The notes: a model not told the origin generated them from the sequence alone. A stretch of 41,614 nt of DNA from Promethearchaeota archaeon (GCA_019894735.1 JAGXOB010000009.1:3790-45403), one strand, 5' to 3'. Positions 16,262 through 26,636 are shown, numbered from the stretch's first letter. Made by a program: numbers and translations.

Positions 16262-19200
16262 TCAGGTTAAATTCTGTATATCTTCTAGAAAATTTGTTAC
16301 TTGAAATTTGGAATTTTTTGCTATTTCTTCAATTCTCAGGTAATAGATCAATAATTCGTTCAGCTCCTTACTAGTGTTATCTTTACTGTTTGTAATTCTG
16401 TCAATTACAGCAGTTAACCAAATCCACCTTGTAAAAGTAGCAAATTGCTCTGCATTATACCAAAGAAGGTTATGATATCTATTTACTTTTATAAATACTT
16501 GAATTTCAGGGTCCCTAAAGAAAGATTGAAAAATTACGTAAAAGTTTTTTTCAGAGTAATCCATTGAGTTAGACCAGTTTTGGAGAGAAACCATTAGTTT
16601 TATAATTGATCCAACTTCCAATTTTTTCTCATCCTCACTTATTGATAATTCTTTCAATGTATTTGCTATATACTTTGATAATCGCCACTCATCAAATAAG
16701 CTACGGCTTTTCAGTTCATAATTCTTTTCTGATATGACTCTTCCTAATTGATGGATAAATATCCAAGAAATTAATATCCCCCATTCAAATTCAGACTTAG
16801 GAAGAATGTTGGTTAAAGCGTTCTTCAAAGTTGTAGATATATCTAAATGTGTAAAACCCTGATGTAATTGTAAAGCAGTATTCAATTTTGAGTGAATTTC
16901 TTTTTCTATTTTGGTCACATCCTTATTACTAGAAGAATATTTTTTCACTTCAGTTAAAAATGAATTTAGTTTTTTAGTAGTACTTTCTACGATTTCTTCC
17001 GCTCTCTGAGCTTTCAATAGATTTTCAAAACTATTAATATTGACTATTTTCTTAAAGGATTCGAGTAATGGTTGGTATATTATTTCATGAAGTGTTTCAC
17101 TAATGTTATGTACACCTCTACCCCCAAGAAGATCGTACAATTGAGCGTAGTGGAAAAATTCATTATCATTAACTATCTGGAAATCCATAAATAAAAAGCA
17201 TTGAAATGCTTGGAGTTCTAAATACATACCTTGTTCGTGAAGATCTTGGTTTCGTCTTATATATTCTAATCCGGTTATATAATCTTTAAAGATGCAATAT
17301 CCTTCTTTTGGTAATTTTAATCCTTCAATTAGGGTTTTTTGGGTTTGAATATTATCATCGTTTTGTTTAACAGCAAAACCAACAGAACTTTTAATAAAAC
17401 CTTTTGTTTCTGCATATTTATTGTGGTAAATAATCAACGCACGTTCAGTATTAACTCTATTCGAATACGCAAACACATCTTCATTAACCATATTTCCACT
17501 CCAAAAATCATAGAGTAAAAAATTGTCTGCATTAGCAAATAAGTAGCGTTTCTTCATTATAGGAAAGATTAATTTTTCATGTTGTCGAAGTAAGTTCAAA
17601 TTGATTTTTTCATCCCAATAAGGGCGTCTATACTCCATACCGTATTTTTCGTGAAAACCCTCTATTTGACCGTGTCCAAACATAGGTAAACCCGGCATAG
17701 TTATCATCATTAAGCAGACGCCAAAATATTTCCCACTATCTCCAAATTGTTTAATAGCAGTTTCTTCGTCTGGATTATTCATGAAATTAACAAATCTTTT
17801 AAGGATTTCGGGGTCGAATTGCAAAGTATTTTTTAAAACTAGTCGATACATGGCGTTATCTTCATCTCTGAGCATATTCATAAATGCAGAATTATACACG
17901 CGATGCATTCCTAAAGTTCTTACGAAAAATCCTTCGAGTAACCAGAAGGCTTCTGCTAGCAGTAAAGTATCAGGATTTTCTTCATTGATTCTATCTACAA
18001 CTTCACGCCAGAACTCTTGTGGCATTAATTTATAAAACTCATCTTTTGAAATACCTTGTTCTGCTCTAGACGGAATAGCACCTCCAGTTCCGGGTTCAGG
18101 AAACCACAAGCGTTGATAGTGCTTCCTCGTTAAAGTCATAGCTGCATCAAAACGAATGATGGGGAACATTTTAGACACATGTAATATAGTTTTTATAACT
18201 GCTTCTCGAACTTCAGGATTTAGAAAATTTAATTGAGCAGTGTCGTTCCAAGGAAAACTAGTTCCATCGTTTCCGTGGTAGATATATTTCTCTTCTCCTG
18301 ATCTAAAATCCACATGTTTAAATGTAACAGCTGCATCGGTTCTTGAAAAATACTTATCTTCTATATAAATTCCAGTATTTGGGTCACCTGATAAATTTTC
18401 TCCCGAAAAAGTATAAGAGGGGAAGGGGGAATAAGGTAGAGATACGTACCAATCAGGATGCTCCAAAACCCACTTTGAAACAATTCCGGTATGATTGGGG
18501 ACCATATCGCAGGCAAGACGAATCCCTCTAGCCATTGCTCTCTCCTTTAAATTCTTATATGCCTCATACCCTCCCAAGTCATAAGCAATATTATAATCGT
18601 AAGTTGAATAAGCGCTTGCTTCTGCTTCTGGATTTCCACACCATCTTTTAATAGTTTTGGATGCTTGGCTTCTCTCCCATAAACCAATAAGCCACAGTCC
18701 AGTAAAACCCCATCCTTTTAACTGATCTAATTCTTCATCAGGTATTTCATTTAAATGGGAAATATCTTTCTGATAAGTTAGAGATAATTGATTCATCCAA
18801 ACATATACATTTTTAGCCATCATCACAACTTTAGGCATCCATTCTTTATCGAGAGTGTAATTTTCAAGTTCGAATGCATCATAATCATAAGCTTCGGACT
18901 TACCGGGACCGAATCCTCTCATTAATTCTTCTTCTCTTATGATATCAATAGCAATTAAGATCTTGAAGAGGTACTTTCCGACTAATTCCCCCCAATTCTC
19001 ATAAATATATTCCAATTGCTCACGAATTGAATGGGGATATTTAACAACGGGCTCATTTAACATTTCAATTAAGTTTAAGTTATTTGGTCCGAATCTAGTT
19101 TTGTCATCGAAAAAGTTTGTAATTTCTTCAATAATTTCCCTGTAAGCAGTCCTTTTTTCAAGCGATTCATCATCAAATAGTTCTAAAAAAGGAGAATAAG

Positions 19201-19669
19201 AAGGATTACTATTTCCAAACCACACGTTTATGAATTCATCAACAAAATGGATTTTATTTCCAACTCCTTCTACTTCTTCCTTCAAAAATTCTTCTATGTT
19301 AACTTCTTCTTGATACACTTTTTCAGGAGGAAATTCTTCTATCAAGGAATGTATAGCCTTATTGAGCCTTAAATCTCCAACCGCATCTTTTAAATAATCA
19401 AAAAGTTCAAGGGTTAGAGACTCATTTTTTGTTTCTAGTCTGTACAATTCTAGTAGATTTTTTTTTATCTCATACATTAGTGCCATTCCATTGAATTCAC
19501 CTATCCGAATAGCTAATTCAGGGTAATTGATTAAATCTCTCTTCTGATTTAATTTTTGCACAAATAACCTAACTAAATGGGTATCACCCTCAAATTCAAT
19601 GTTTCCTCTCTCAGTAAATTTGAAGTCATTTAATTCATATTTATTTCTAGCGTCTCTCGAAATTTTCAT
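16262..19669 (-). CDS. Large GH13 alpha-amylase family enzyme
   Basis: A 1135-residue protein with a central GH13 (beta/alpha)8 barrel. Region I is DMVPNH (D388), region II IRFDAA (nucleophile D508), region III LLLAEAFW (acid/base E573), and region IV NNPDEE (D634), where the usual His of ENHD is Pro. GWGFTGLWLIG and PGLPMFGHGQ are other barrel signatures. The first ~320 residues are a separate helical domain, and the last ~400 are mostly helical with no family I know. GH13 members act on alpha-glucans as hydrolases or transferases; a maltosyltransferase-like role is possible. ATG 19669 has AAAGGT upstream. It converges with the nucleotidyltransferase gene. Confidence 0.85.
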   Translation of the reverse strand: MKISRDARNKYELNDFKFTERGNIEFEGDTHLVRLFVQKLNQKRDLINYPELAIRIGEFNGMALMYEIKKNLLELYRLETKNESLTLELFDYLKDAVGDLRLNKAIHSLIEEFPPEKVYQEEVNIEEFLKEEVEGVGNKIHFVDEFINVWFGNSNPSYSPFLELFDDESLEKRTAYREIIEEITNFFDDKTRFGPNNLNLIEMLNEPVVKYPHSIREQLEYIYENWGELVGKYLFKILIAIDIIREEELMRGFGPGKSEAYDYDAFELENYTLDKEWMPKVVMMAKNVYVWMNQLSLTYQKDISHLNEIPDEELDQLKGWGFTGLWLIGLWERSQASKTIKRWCGNPEAEASAYSTYDYNIAYDLGGYEAYKNLKERAMARGIRLACDMVPNHTGIVSKWVLEHPDWYVSLPYSPFPSYTFSGENLSGDPNTGIYIEDKYFSRTDAAVTFKHVDFRSGEEKYIYHGNDGTSFPWNDTAQLNFLNPEVREAVIKTILHVSKMFPIIRFDAAMTLTRKHYQRLWFPEPGTGGAIPSRAEQGISKDEFYKLMPQEFWREVVDRINEENPDTLLLAEAFWLLEGFFVRTLGMHRVYNSAFMNMLRDEDNAMYRLVLKNTLQFDPEILKRFVNFMNNPDEETAIKQFGDSGKYFGVCLMMITMPGLPMFGHGQIEGFHEKYGMEYRRPYWDEKINLNLLRQHEKLIFPIMKKRYLFANADNFLLYDFWSGNMVNEDVFAYSNRVNTERALIIYHNKYAETKGFIKSSVGFAVKQNDDNIQTQKTLIEGLKLPKEGYCIFKDYITGLEYIRRNQDLHEQGMYLELQAFQCFLFMDFQIVNDNEFFHYAQLYDLLGGRGVHNISETLHEIIYQPLLESFKKIVNINSFENLLKAQRAEEIVESTTKKLNSFLTEVKKYSSSNKDVTKIEKEIHSKLNTALQLHQGFTHLDISTTLKNALTNILPKSEFEWGILISWIFIHQLGRVISEKNYELKSRSLFDEWRLSKYIANTLKELSISEDEKKLEVGSIIKLMVSLQNWSNSMDYSEKNFYVIFQSFFRDPEIQVFIKVNRYHNLLWYNAEQFATFTRWIWLTAVIDRITNSKDNTSKELNELLIYYLRIEEIAKNSKFQVTNFLEDIQNLT

Positions 19670-19809
19670 ACGGAATTTACCTTTCTGTTTATAGTCTTAT
19701 ATTTAATTATGCCCGACTTATTATATTATGCTTGCTTTTTTAACGAAAGTTATTAATGTAAAACAAGCTATATTAATTATATTTTTCAATTCGAAAATTC
19801 CAAATTTTA

Positions 19810-21204
19810 GTGGTTAAATTGTCCCAGCGCATTCAAAATTTAAACGAACTCTATAAAAACGGTCGGATAGTAGGAAAAGCAAATTACATCTTTACACCCG
19901 AGATCGCAAGCTCAATTGGTTCTATTCATGGAAGTTCGTTTAAGGTGGATGAAACTGTTGTTATTGGCCGAGATTACCATAACGATAGTCGCATGCTAAA
20001 AAGAGGATATACATCAGGAATGATGAGCACCGGAATAAACGTCTTAAATCTCTCAGATTGTACCTTTCCATTATTAGAGTTTACTATTAGACGATTTGGG
20101 GCAAGTGGAGGGACATATTTCTCAGGAGGCCATTTATATAGCGAAGATGTCGGGGTAAGATTCGCCGATGCTGGAGGAATTGAATTAGCTCCCTTAGAAA
20201 TAAAAAAGATCATTGATTCATATAACACATATCCAGCACAAATTAGACGCGTTGACCCAAGGATGATAGGGCGCATAATCGATATCCCTCAAACTCAAGA
20301 CGTTTATATAAAATCTTTAGAGCAATTTGTGAATAAAAAACAAATCAAAGATGCCAACTTAAAAATAGTTGTAGATTGCTCTTTCAGTCCAACGGGAAAA
20401 GTAACTCCCTTATTAATCAATGAAGTGGGTGTAGAAGTTATTGCACTTAATACTCACTATCGAGAAAGATCTAAAATACCAGTACCGAGTGTTAACACAA
20501 TTAAAAATGCTGCGGATATTGTAAAAGCATCTAACAGTCATTTAGGAGTATGTTTTGATGTCGATGGATCTCGGATACTGGTTCTAGACGAGAATGGTTT
20601 AGAGATTAGTTTTGAAGATCTTTTAATGCTTTTTATTGCGTATGACCAGCGAATTAAAAATTCTAAAAATAGCCCAGTCATTATAACACCTTCAGTATCT
20701 CCCGTTATCAAAAATTTTATTGAAGAAAGCGGTCATCCGATTAAACTCGTAGAAAATTATCCGGGTGAACTATCGAGACAAATTCGGCAAGAAAGGGCAT
20801 GTTTTGCAGCCGCAGACTCTCTGAAATTCTATTTTCCAAGTTATGCACCATTTAGTGATGGCAATTTCACATTACTTAAAATTTTAGAAATAATGGCAGT
20901 TCAAAAAGATTTAATTAGCTCTCTTACTAAAGGTTTCCCTAAAGGTATAAAAGTTAATAAAACTATACCTGTTTCTGCTGAAATTATAGATGGTATGCAT
21001 AATAGGTTAATTGAATTTGCTGACGAACATGATTTGAAGTACCAAGACATTATCAATGAATTAAAAATAATAGATGACGATGTGTACGTTATAATTAAAG
21101 TGGCTTTAAATAGAAACGCAGTATTGTTATCTGCGGAATCAGAGGATAAGAATAAATCAGAGAAAATGATATTAAAGTTATCTAAAATTATTGCTAAACT
21201 ATAA
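19810..21204 (+). CDS. Phosphohexomutase-fold protein with degenerate catalytic loops
   Basis: The length (464) and order of domains match phosphoglucomutase/phosphomannomutase (PGM/PMM). However, the loops differ. Where TASHNP should be (phosphoserine loop) there is SGGHLY (105-110): the Ser position becomes Gly. The metal loop DGDGDR is DVDGSR (250-255), losing the third Asp. The sugar loop GExSGH is AADSLKF (334-340). The surroundings (GVRF, VLDENG, FSDGNFTLLKILE) still align. This looks like a non-catalytic or re-purposed paralogue. Start: GTG 19810, with no ribosome binding site. It is divergent from the GH13 gene. My alignment is by eye. Confidence 0.75.
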   Translation: MVKLSQRIQNLNELYKNGRIVGKANYIFTPEIASSIGSIHGSSFKVDETVVIGRDYHNDSRMLKRGYTSGMMSTGINVLNLSDCTFPLLEFTIRRFGASGGTYFSGGHLYSEDVGVRFADAGGIELAPLEIKKIIDSYNTYPAQIRRVDPRMIGRIIDIPQTQDVYIKSLEQFVNKKQIKDANLKIVVDCSFSPTGKVTPLLINEVGVEVIALNTHYRERSKIPVPSVNTIKNAADIVKASNSHLGVCFDVDGSRILVLDENGLEISFEDLLMLFIAYDQRIKNSKNSPVIITPSVSPVIKNFIEESGHPIKLVENYPGELSRQIRQERACFAAADSLKFYFPSYAPFSDGNFTLLKILEIMAVQKDLISSLTKGFPKGIKVNKTIPVSAEIIDGMHNRLIEFADEHDLKYQDIINELKIIDDDVYVIIKVALNRNAVLLSAESEDKNKSEKMILKLSKIIAKL

Positions 21205-21331
21205 CAATTGAATAACTAGTAGAATTTTTCTTTGTAAAGAATCAATATATTAGAAATTTTATGTGCAAATTTTAATTCTCTTAAACTATATTAATAATGG
21301 TCTGGTATTAATTTAAAATACCATGTTGTTA

Positions 21332-21346
21332 TATTATATATAATTA
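21332..21346 (+). promoter_or_regulatory. Candidate TATA box for the 7-TM gene
   Basis: TATTATATATAATTA about 45 bases upstream of the ATG at 21388. AAGGAAG at 21373-21379 is the ribosome binding site. TATA and Shine-Dalgarno positions are mutually consistent. Confidence 0.4.
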
Positions 21347-21387
21347 TTAACAAAATTAAAAATAATAATTAAAAGGAAGTTTTTATT

Positions 21388-22077
21388 ATGGCTTTTGATA
21401 TAAATTCTATTATCATTACTGGAACTTTGTTCGTGATATTTGGTGTCTTTTTATTTTTCGATCTTTTCAAAAGAAATGAACGATACGGCTATTTTGCATA
21501 CATTGCTGCTTTGATTCCAATAAATTTCTTATGGTTTCTCCAATTTGATGTTCTTGGGGTATATTTAATCTTATTTATTCTATGGAATTTATGTTTATTC
21601 CGGGATTTGTTCGGTGTAGCAAGAGAAAAGGAACCAAAAGAAATTAACGACATAGTTTTATATTTAGCTTTAGGTCTTATAATACAGACAATCCTTACTG
21701 CGATCTTGCCAATTTCTATTCCAACGATGCAAACTAATACCACCCCATACTGGTTTTTCTATTTTCCAGATATTTACACAAGTACTTATGGAATTGAATT
21801 ATGGGTAAATTTCCAAATGTTATTAGCATTTAGAATATTGGCAACTATACTAATTGGATTGATAATTGTACCGCTACTCATAGATCTTAGAGACGAAGAA
21901 GTACCTCTACCAGTTTTTATCATCATAATTGGTTTGTTTATTTTACCCTTCCTCTATTTAAGCTATATATGGTTACCTGAAGCAATGGGAGTACTAACCT
22001 TTCTTATGAGCGTCTTACTATTCATCACGCTTTTACTCATAACCAAGAGCGGAAAAGAAGTTAAGAAAAAGAAGTAA
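21388..22077 (+). CDS. Seven-transmembrane protein of unknown function
   Basis: 229 residues with seven hydrophobic segments, roughly at residues 7-26, 32-52, 53-74, 88-111, 147-168, 175-196 and 200-219, separated by short charged loops (FKRNERYGY, REKEPKEIND, LRDEEVP). The C-terminus is Lys-rich (KSGKEVKKKK), which suggests a cytosolic end. No motif for transport or catalysis recognised. It is a stand-alone gene with TATA, ribosome binding site and a poly-T tract after the stop. Confidence 0.6.
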   Translation: MAFDINSIIITGTLFVIFGVFLFFDLFKRNERYGYFAYIAALIPINFLWFLQFDVLGVYLILFILWNLCLFRDLFGVAREKEPKEINDIVLYLALGLIIQTILTAILPISIPTMQTNTTPYWFFYFPDIYTSTYGIELWVNFQMLLAFRILATILIGLIIVPLLIDLRDEEVPLPVFIIIIGLFILPFLYLSYIWLPEAMGVLTFLMSVLLFITLLLITKSGKEVKKKK

Positions 22078-22085
22078 TACTATAA

Positions 22086-22110
22086 TTTTTATTTTTTTGT
22101 TATTATTTTT
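22086..22110 (+). terminator. T-rich tract after the 7-TM gene
   Basis: Runs of TTTTT, TTTTTTT and TTTTT shortly after the stop codon at 22077, preceding radA. Fits an archaeal U-rich terminator. Confidence 0.45.
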
Positions 22111-22190
22111 AAATATAAAGGATAATGAACTATTGAAATTACATGTAACCTATTTGTAATCGCATTTATTATTATATTGGCGAAAAGATT

Positions 22191-23192
22191 ATGGCAAAAA
22201 AAAATGAGGATTTAGAGGAAAACAACGGTAAAGGTTCGATTAAGACTGAAGTAGTATATGATTTAAAGGATTTACCCGGAGTTGGAGATACAACTGTAAA
22301 GAAGCTGAAGGATGCGGGAATTGTGTCAATTAGAACTCTTGCTATTTATCCCATCACTAAATTAATGAATGAAGCAGGTATTGGGGAAAAAACAGCTCAA
22401 AAAATAATTAAAGCCGCTCAAGATATTGAAAACATGGGATTTAAAAGCGCTGATATCATTTGGGAAAAAAGAAAACAGCTGAACCGCTTAACAACGAATA
22501 GTTCGACTTTAGATGAAATCTTAGCGGGTGGCATAGAACCAGGTTCTGTTACTGAGTTTTATGGAGAATATAGAACGGGTAAGACCCAAATTGCTCATCA
22601 ACTCTGCGTTGATGTCCAATTACCTTATGAAGATGGAGGTTTGGAAGGTAATGCTCTTTACATCGATACAGAAGCAACTTTTAGACCTGAGAGAATAATT
22701 CAAATGGCAGAAGCGAAAGATTTAGACTATAACAAAACTTTGCGAAATATCACTGTTGGCCGCGCTTATAATAGCGATCATCAAGTACTATTAATTCAAG
22801 AAGCGTCAAAAATAATAAAGGAAAAAAATGTTAAATTAGTAGTAGTTGATTCGATAATAGGTCATTTTCGAAGCGAATATGTTGGACGGGGCACTTTAGC
22901 AAACAGACAACAGCTTCTTAATGTCCATATTCACGATTTGTTGCGACTTACAGAGATATATGACGAACTAGCGGTAATGTTTACGAATCAAGTTTCTTCG
23001 AAACCTGATGTATTCTATGGAAATCCAACAGTAGCTACGGGCGGCCACATTCTGGCTCACGGGGCTACTGTAAGAATATACCTAAGGAAAGGAAAAGGAG
23101 AACAGAGGGTAGCGAAATTGATTGATGCGCCACATTTACCAGAGGCGGAAGCAGTATTTTCAATAACAGAGGAAGGTATAAAAGATGTATAA
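22191..23192 (+). CDS. radA: DNA repair and recombination protein RadA
   Basis: The archaeal RecA/Rad51 recombinase, which forms filaments on single-stranded DNA and performs strand exchange. Residues 26-85 form the N-terminal helix-hairpin-helix ([30 protein letters not shown]). The ATPase core has Walker [19 protein letters not shown] and Walker [32 protein letters not shown] and [11 protein letters not shown] (loop L2 region) follow, with [17 protein letters not shown] near the end. Length 333 is normal. Nothing unusual in the catalytic residues. ATG 22191 has GGCGA upstream. Confidence 0.97.
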   Translation: MAKKNEDLEENNGKGSIKTEVVYDLKDLPGVGDTTVKKLKDAGIVSIRTLAIYPITKLMNEAGIGEKTAQKIIKAAQDIENMGFKSADIIWEKRKQLNRLTTNSSTLDEILAGGIEPGSVTEFYGEYRTGKTQIAHQLCVDVQLPYEDGGLEGNALYIDTEATFRPERIIQMAEAKDLDYNKTLRNITVGRAYNSDHQVLLIQEASKIIKEKNVKLVVVDSIIGHFRSEYVGRGTLANRQQLLNVHIHDLLRLTEIYDELAVMFTNQVSSKPDVFYGNPTVATGGHILAHGATVRIYLRKGKGEQRVAKLIDAPHLPEAEAVFSITEEGIKDV

Positions 23193-23228
23193 TTACGGTT
23201 AATCGAATAAGGAAAAATATTAAAAAAA

Positions 23229-23666
23229 CTAATAAGTAATATTTACTTCAACATCTATACCTTCTCTTACGGCTTGAGTGACTATACAGTATTGCTCGAA
23301 CATCTTTTTACATTGATCTGCCCTTTTACGTGTAACTGGATCAGTAATCTTAATGTTGATATCGACATCCACTTTCATTACTCTCCAAAATCCCTTTTTA
23401 TTACGAGCTATTGTCAATTCGGCCTCTGCTTTTAAATCATCTATAGTAAGGTTTTTCTTTTTCAAACAAAAGATGAAACTGGCGCTCAAACACCCTAATA
23501 ATGCTAATCCTAACATCCTCGAGGGATTAGGACCGAGCATATCTACTTGATTTTTATTTGTATCGTCAATATAGCAATCTTTTACTTTCATATCACCAAG
23601 GTCGCATTTGAATATCATTTCTTTTTCTAGAGTTATTCCTACTTTTGATTTCATTCCTTCAGACAT
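23229..23666 (-). CDS. OsmC/Ohr family protein
   Basis: OsmC-fold proteins reduce organic hydroperoxides using two cysteines. GPNPSRMLGLALLGCLSASF carries the first Cys in the central helix, and the second likely Cys is in FEQYCIVTQAVREG. VDVDINIKITD is the late strand. Many archaeal members act on unknown substrates. ATG 23666 follows GTGGAAATT; a GTG at 23675 would add three residues. It converges with radA and seems to be a single-gene unit. Confidence 0.8.
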   Translation of the reverse strand: MSEGMKSKVGITLEKEMIFKCDLGDMKVKDCYIDDTNKNQVDMLGPNPSRMLGLALLGCLSASFIFCLKKKNLTIDDLKAEAELTIARNKKGFWRVMKVDVDINIKITDPVTRKRADQCKKMFEQYCIVTQAVREGIDVEVNITY

Positions 23667-23764
23667 AATTTCCACTTCAATTTTAATCGTTGTTACGACA
23701 ATATGAGGTAAAACGATAATTTTACTCTTAAATTTTTTTCCTTTTAATTATAGAGAAGTACCTT

Positions 23765-24352
23765 TTATGCTTCGAATTTTTTTAGCATGAAATGTCGAGA
23801 TAAATGAAAATATAGCCCCAAAAAATAAATTAAAGAGATTAGAATAAATTCAAAAGCAAAAATACTAATAAATATCATCATAAGTATAAATAGTATTACT
23901 TCGATCCCTAAGCTTACTTTGCTGTTGTAATATTTTGAATCGAAAAAAGATTCTGCTTTTTTAAATTTTGACAAATAATTTGGTAGATTTTCAAATTCCT
24001 CTTTTGATATCAACAGCTTGAACCCAACAGATTTTTTATTAAAATAGAAAAAATTAGTGCCCCAATCAAAAGTATCAATAATAACATGAATTGAATACGC
24101 TGCACCACCATAGGTTAATGCGGGCCAATTAAAAAATATTCCAAATATTAGTATAAGAAGCGCTGGAATTATAGAATGAGAAATGAGCATTCTGTGATTG
24201 TGATCTATTGCGTATTTGGTAAAAAATATATCAAAATCACAAATAAAGGAAAAAAAAACGACCAGAACAAATTCAAATAAAGAAAAACTATAGTAATGGT
24301 TAAGAATTGAAGCTAATATTACACCGATGGCAAAGTGACTGTTAATGTGCAT
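23765..24352 (-). CDS. YdjM-like integral membrane protein (putative metal-dependent hydrolase)
   Basis: 195 residues with four or five hydrophobic segments and the scattered His/Asp motifs of the YdjM/DUF457 membrane hydrolase family: HINSHFAIG near the start, CDFDIFF (DxD), HRMLISHS (H-R-x4-H-S) and IHVIIDTFDWG. These residues are thought to form a metal site near the membrane; the substrate is unknown. ATG 24352 is unambiguous. Confidence 0.7.
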   Translation of the reverse strand: MHINSHFAIGVILASILNHYYSFSLFEFVLVVFFSFICDFDIFFTKYAIDHNHRMLISHSIIPALLILIFGIFFNWPALTYGGAAYSIHVIIDTFDWGTNFFYFNKKSVGFKLLISKEEFENLPNYLSKFKKAESFFDSKYYNSKVSLGIEVILFILMMIFISIFAFEFILISLIYFLGLYFHLSRHFMLKKFEA

Positions 24353-24370
24353 GGTAATATCATCTATATA

Positions 24371-25360
24371 TTATATAATATATTTTTTATTTCTAACTCT
24401 TTTCATAACTTTCTTTTTAGTTTCAAATCCCTCAGGACCTTTTTTTTCAACTAGAAAAGATGCTGCTGCTGATGCAATATACCCTATTTCTTCAATTCTT
24501 TTCCAAGATTTATCAGATTTGAATAATTCATATAAAAATATAGCTAAGTAAACATCACCGGGACCCGTTTCATCTACAACTTTTGTGGGTTTAAAGGCGG
24601 GGATCTTAATTAATTTTTCTCCGCATTTCATGATTATTGAACCTGCCTCTCCCATTGTCATTATGTATATCGCGTTATTATTAAAAACATTACACCAATT
24701 CATTATTTTATCTGGCTCTTCTAGATTTGATAACATTTTCATTTCAACTTCAGAACCTTTAAGAATTAATCTATCACCGATTAGATGAATTATTTTTGAT
24801 ATATTTGCAATAGTAGATTCTTCTCTGAGATATAACACTTTTCCGCGATCATCAATATTTCTAATAAATCCTTGTAAATCTATTCCAATATAAGCCTTTG
24901 GAAATGTTTCTAAGATTTTAGATACATATTCATAGGAGATTTCGTTACATAGTGGAGATAATACGATGATTTGGGGAGGATTTGCTAGAATGAAATCAGG
25001 TATGTCCTCAAATCTAAGGTTAGGACTCCTTGATTTGAGCGTTAGCGTTCTTGTATGATCCGAATACTCTAGTAAAAATTTAGTATTAGCAACCTCTAGC
25101 GATTTAATACCTCTGAGATCGATAGAATTGTCATCAAATCGTTTTAAGAGGGATTTATCGAAGTTCAGAGTACCTAAATTTGAGATTATCACTACTTTTG
25201 CCGTCTTTTCATACTTTTTCAGGGACAGAGAACCAAAAGTAACAGTTCCACCTAAAGATGGTTTTCTTTTTTGTTTAAATCTAACAATACTATCAACTGC
25301 TAAGTGTCCGATAAAACAGATGTTGAGGTTTGAGTCCTTTTTTTTCTCGTGAATACCCAT
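24371..25360 (-). CDS. PfkB family carbohydrate kinase
   Basis: A ribokinase-like kinase that phosphorylates a sugar or nucleoside with ATP. ICFIGHLAVDSIVR is the N-terminal signature, LGGTVTFGS the substrate glycines, and DETGPGDVYLAIFL the C-terminal PfkB motif (usually DTxGAGD) with the catalytic Asp and the anion-hole glycines kept. KKGPEGF near the end resembles plant inositol-type members, but that is not enough to assign a substrate. 329 residues, full length. ATG 25360. It lies 18 bases upstream of the YdjM-like gene on the same strand, so the two are probably co-transcribed. Confidence 0.85.
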   Translation of the reverse strand: MGIHEKKKDSNLNICFIGHLAVDSIVRFKQKRKPSLGGTVTFGSLSLKKYEKTAKVVIISNLGTLNFDKSLLKRFDDNSIDLRGIKSLEVANTKFLLEYSDHTRTLTLKSRSPNLRFEDIPDFILANPPQIIVLSPLCNEISYEYVSKILETFPKAYIGIDLQGFIRNIDDRGKVLYLREESTIANISKIIHLIGDRLILKGSEVEMKMLSNLEEPDKIMNWCNVFNNNAIYIMTMGEAGSIIMKCGEKLIKIPAFKPTKVVDETGPGDVYLAIFLYELFKSDKSWKRIEEIGYIASAAASFLVEKKGPEGFETKKKVMKRVRNKKYII

Positions 25361-25508
25361 GTTTTCTTCTTCTAATCTCTTATTATTGAAAAAATTTACT
25401 CATTCAATATATTTGAAAACTTTATTTATGGTTTAAGTCTGAGTAAAGAAAAATTTTTATGATATCTAAAAAAGAGTGTATATAATAAATATGTATAAAA
25501 TTTATTAA

Positions 25509-26588
25509 CTACATTTGAGCGATTCTTTTATTTAAATCTAATATCTTTTTATCTTTTACATTTATCGTAGTTTTTAATTTATTAATATTTTTTTGCAAGT
25601 TCTCAATCAATTCTGCCATAGGATTGCCCGAGACTTCAGTCGGTGAAATTGCTGATAATTTTAAATCAGCTATTTCGCTCTCTTTTTCTCTTAATTTGTT
25701 TTCGAGATTCGTAATTTGTAGATCAAACTGACTAGTATCAACTGGTACTGTTTCATTTTTCCCTTTACTGATAGATTTTTGCATATTATTCAAATCATTC
25801 TTAAGCGATTCATTTTCTTTTTTCAGCTCTTCTAAATCTGTATCACTAAATTGAATGCCTTGTCCTTCTAATGCGCTTTTAAGTTCTGTTTTCTCTTGCT
25901 TTAATTTATCGATAATTCGTTTATACTTCGTTAAATCAGATTGTAAATCTTGGCATAATATTTCTAGTGGTTGTGAGGGTGATTCAGGGGGTAGTGGTTT
26001 AATAACTGAAGGTTCAGGGGGGGATAATTCAACGACAAAATCTACGGGTTTTGCTCTTAATTTTTCTACTAGTTCCTCGTTTAACCTCTCGATTTCTTTT
26101 GCTAAATCTGAAGTTTTCAATTCCATATCTTGTATTATAGAATTTTTATCTATTATTTGAGCTCTTAATTCATCCACTAATGCATCATTTGATGTTAAAT
26201 CTGCTTGTACTGGAGATCCCACCGTCGCTTGCAAATTAGAGATTAATTTAGCTTTAGCTTTAATTTCGTCGTCCTTTTCTATTAACAATTTTATCATACT
26301 TTTATTTTTACTTCCTAACTCGGAGTTTTCCTGCATTAATTCGTTAAGTTTTATGCTTATATCAGTTACTGCCTCATCTTTTTCTACTCTTAATTTTTCC
26401 TTTTGTTCAACAGCTCTTTTAATTATATCCTCAGATTTAGAAATCAACTCAATATTATCAGTAATTTTACTCCGTAAAAGTTCGTTTTCTTTTTGTAAAT
26501 CTCCAATTACCGAGGGTGTGTTTTCCGTTGATAATTTTTTTTTCCACAAACTTATAAAATCCTCAACCTTCTCATTTTCCTCTGGCAT
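25509..26588 (-). CDS. Coiled-coil protein
   Basis: About 360 residues, nearly all predicted coiled coil: long runs of Glu/Lys/Leu with heptad spacing (ENELLRSKI, EELKKENESLKNDLNNM, ENKLREKESEIADLKL). A Pro-rich break (residues about 200-215, SPPEPS and PLPPESPSQP) splits it into two rods. No membrane segment, no catalytic motif. It could be a structural or tethering protein. ATG 26588 chosen over TTG 26597. Another coiled coil in the family cannot be named. Confidence 0.6.
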   Translation of the reverse strand: MPEENEKVEDFISLWKKKLSTENTPSVIGDLQKENELLRSKITDNIELISKSEDIIKRAVEQKEKLRVEKDEAVTDISIKLNELMQENSELGSKNKSMIKLLIEKDDEIKAKAKLISNLQATVGSPVQADLTSNDALVDELRAQIIDKNSIIQDMELKTSDLAKEIERLNEELVEKLRAKPVDFVVELSPPEPSVIKPLPPESPSQPLEILCQDLQSDLTKYKRIIDKLKQEKTELKSALEGQGIQFSDTDLEELKKENESLKNDLNNMQKSISKGKNETVPVDTSQFDLQITNLENKLREKESEIADLKLSAISPTEVSGNPMAELIENLQKNINKLKTTINVKDKKILDLNKRIAQM

Positions 26589-26636
26589 GTTTCTCAAAAT
26601 TTTTTCTTTAATTTTAGGTTTTTTATTTTAGGTAAT

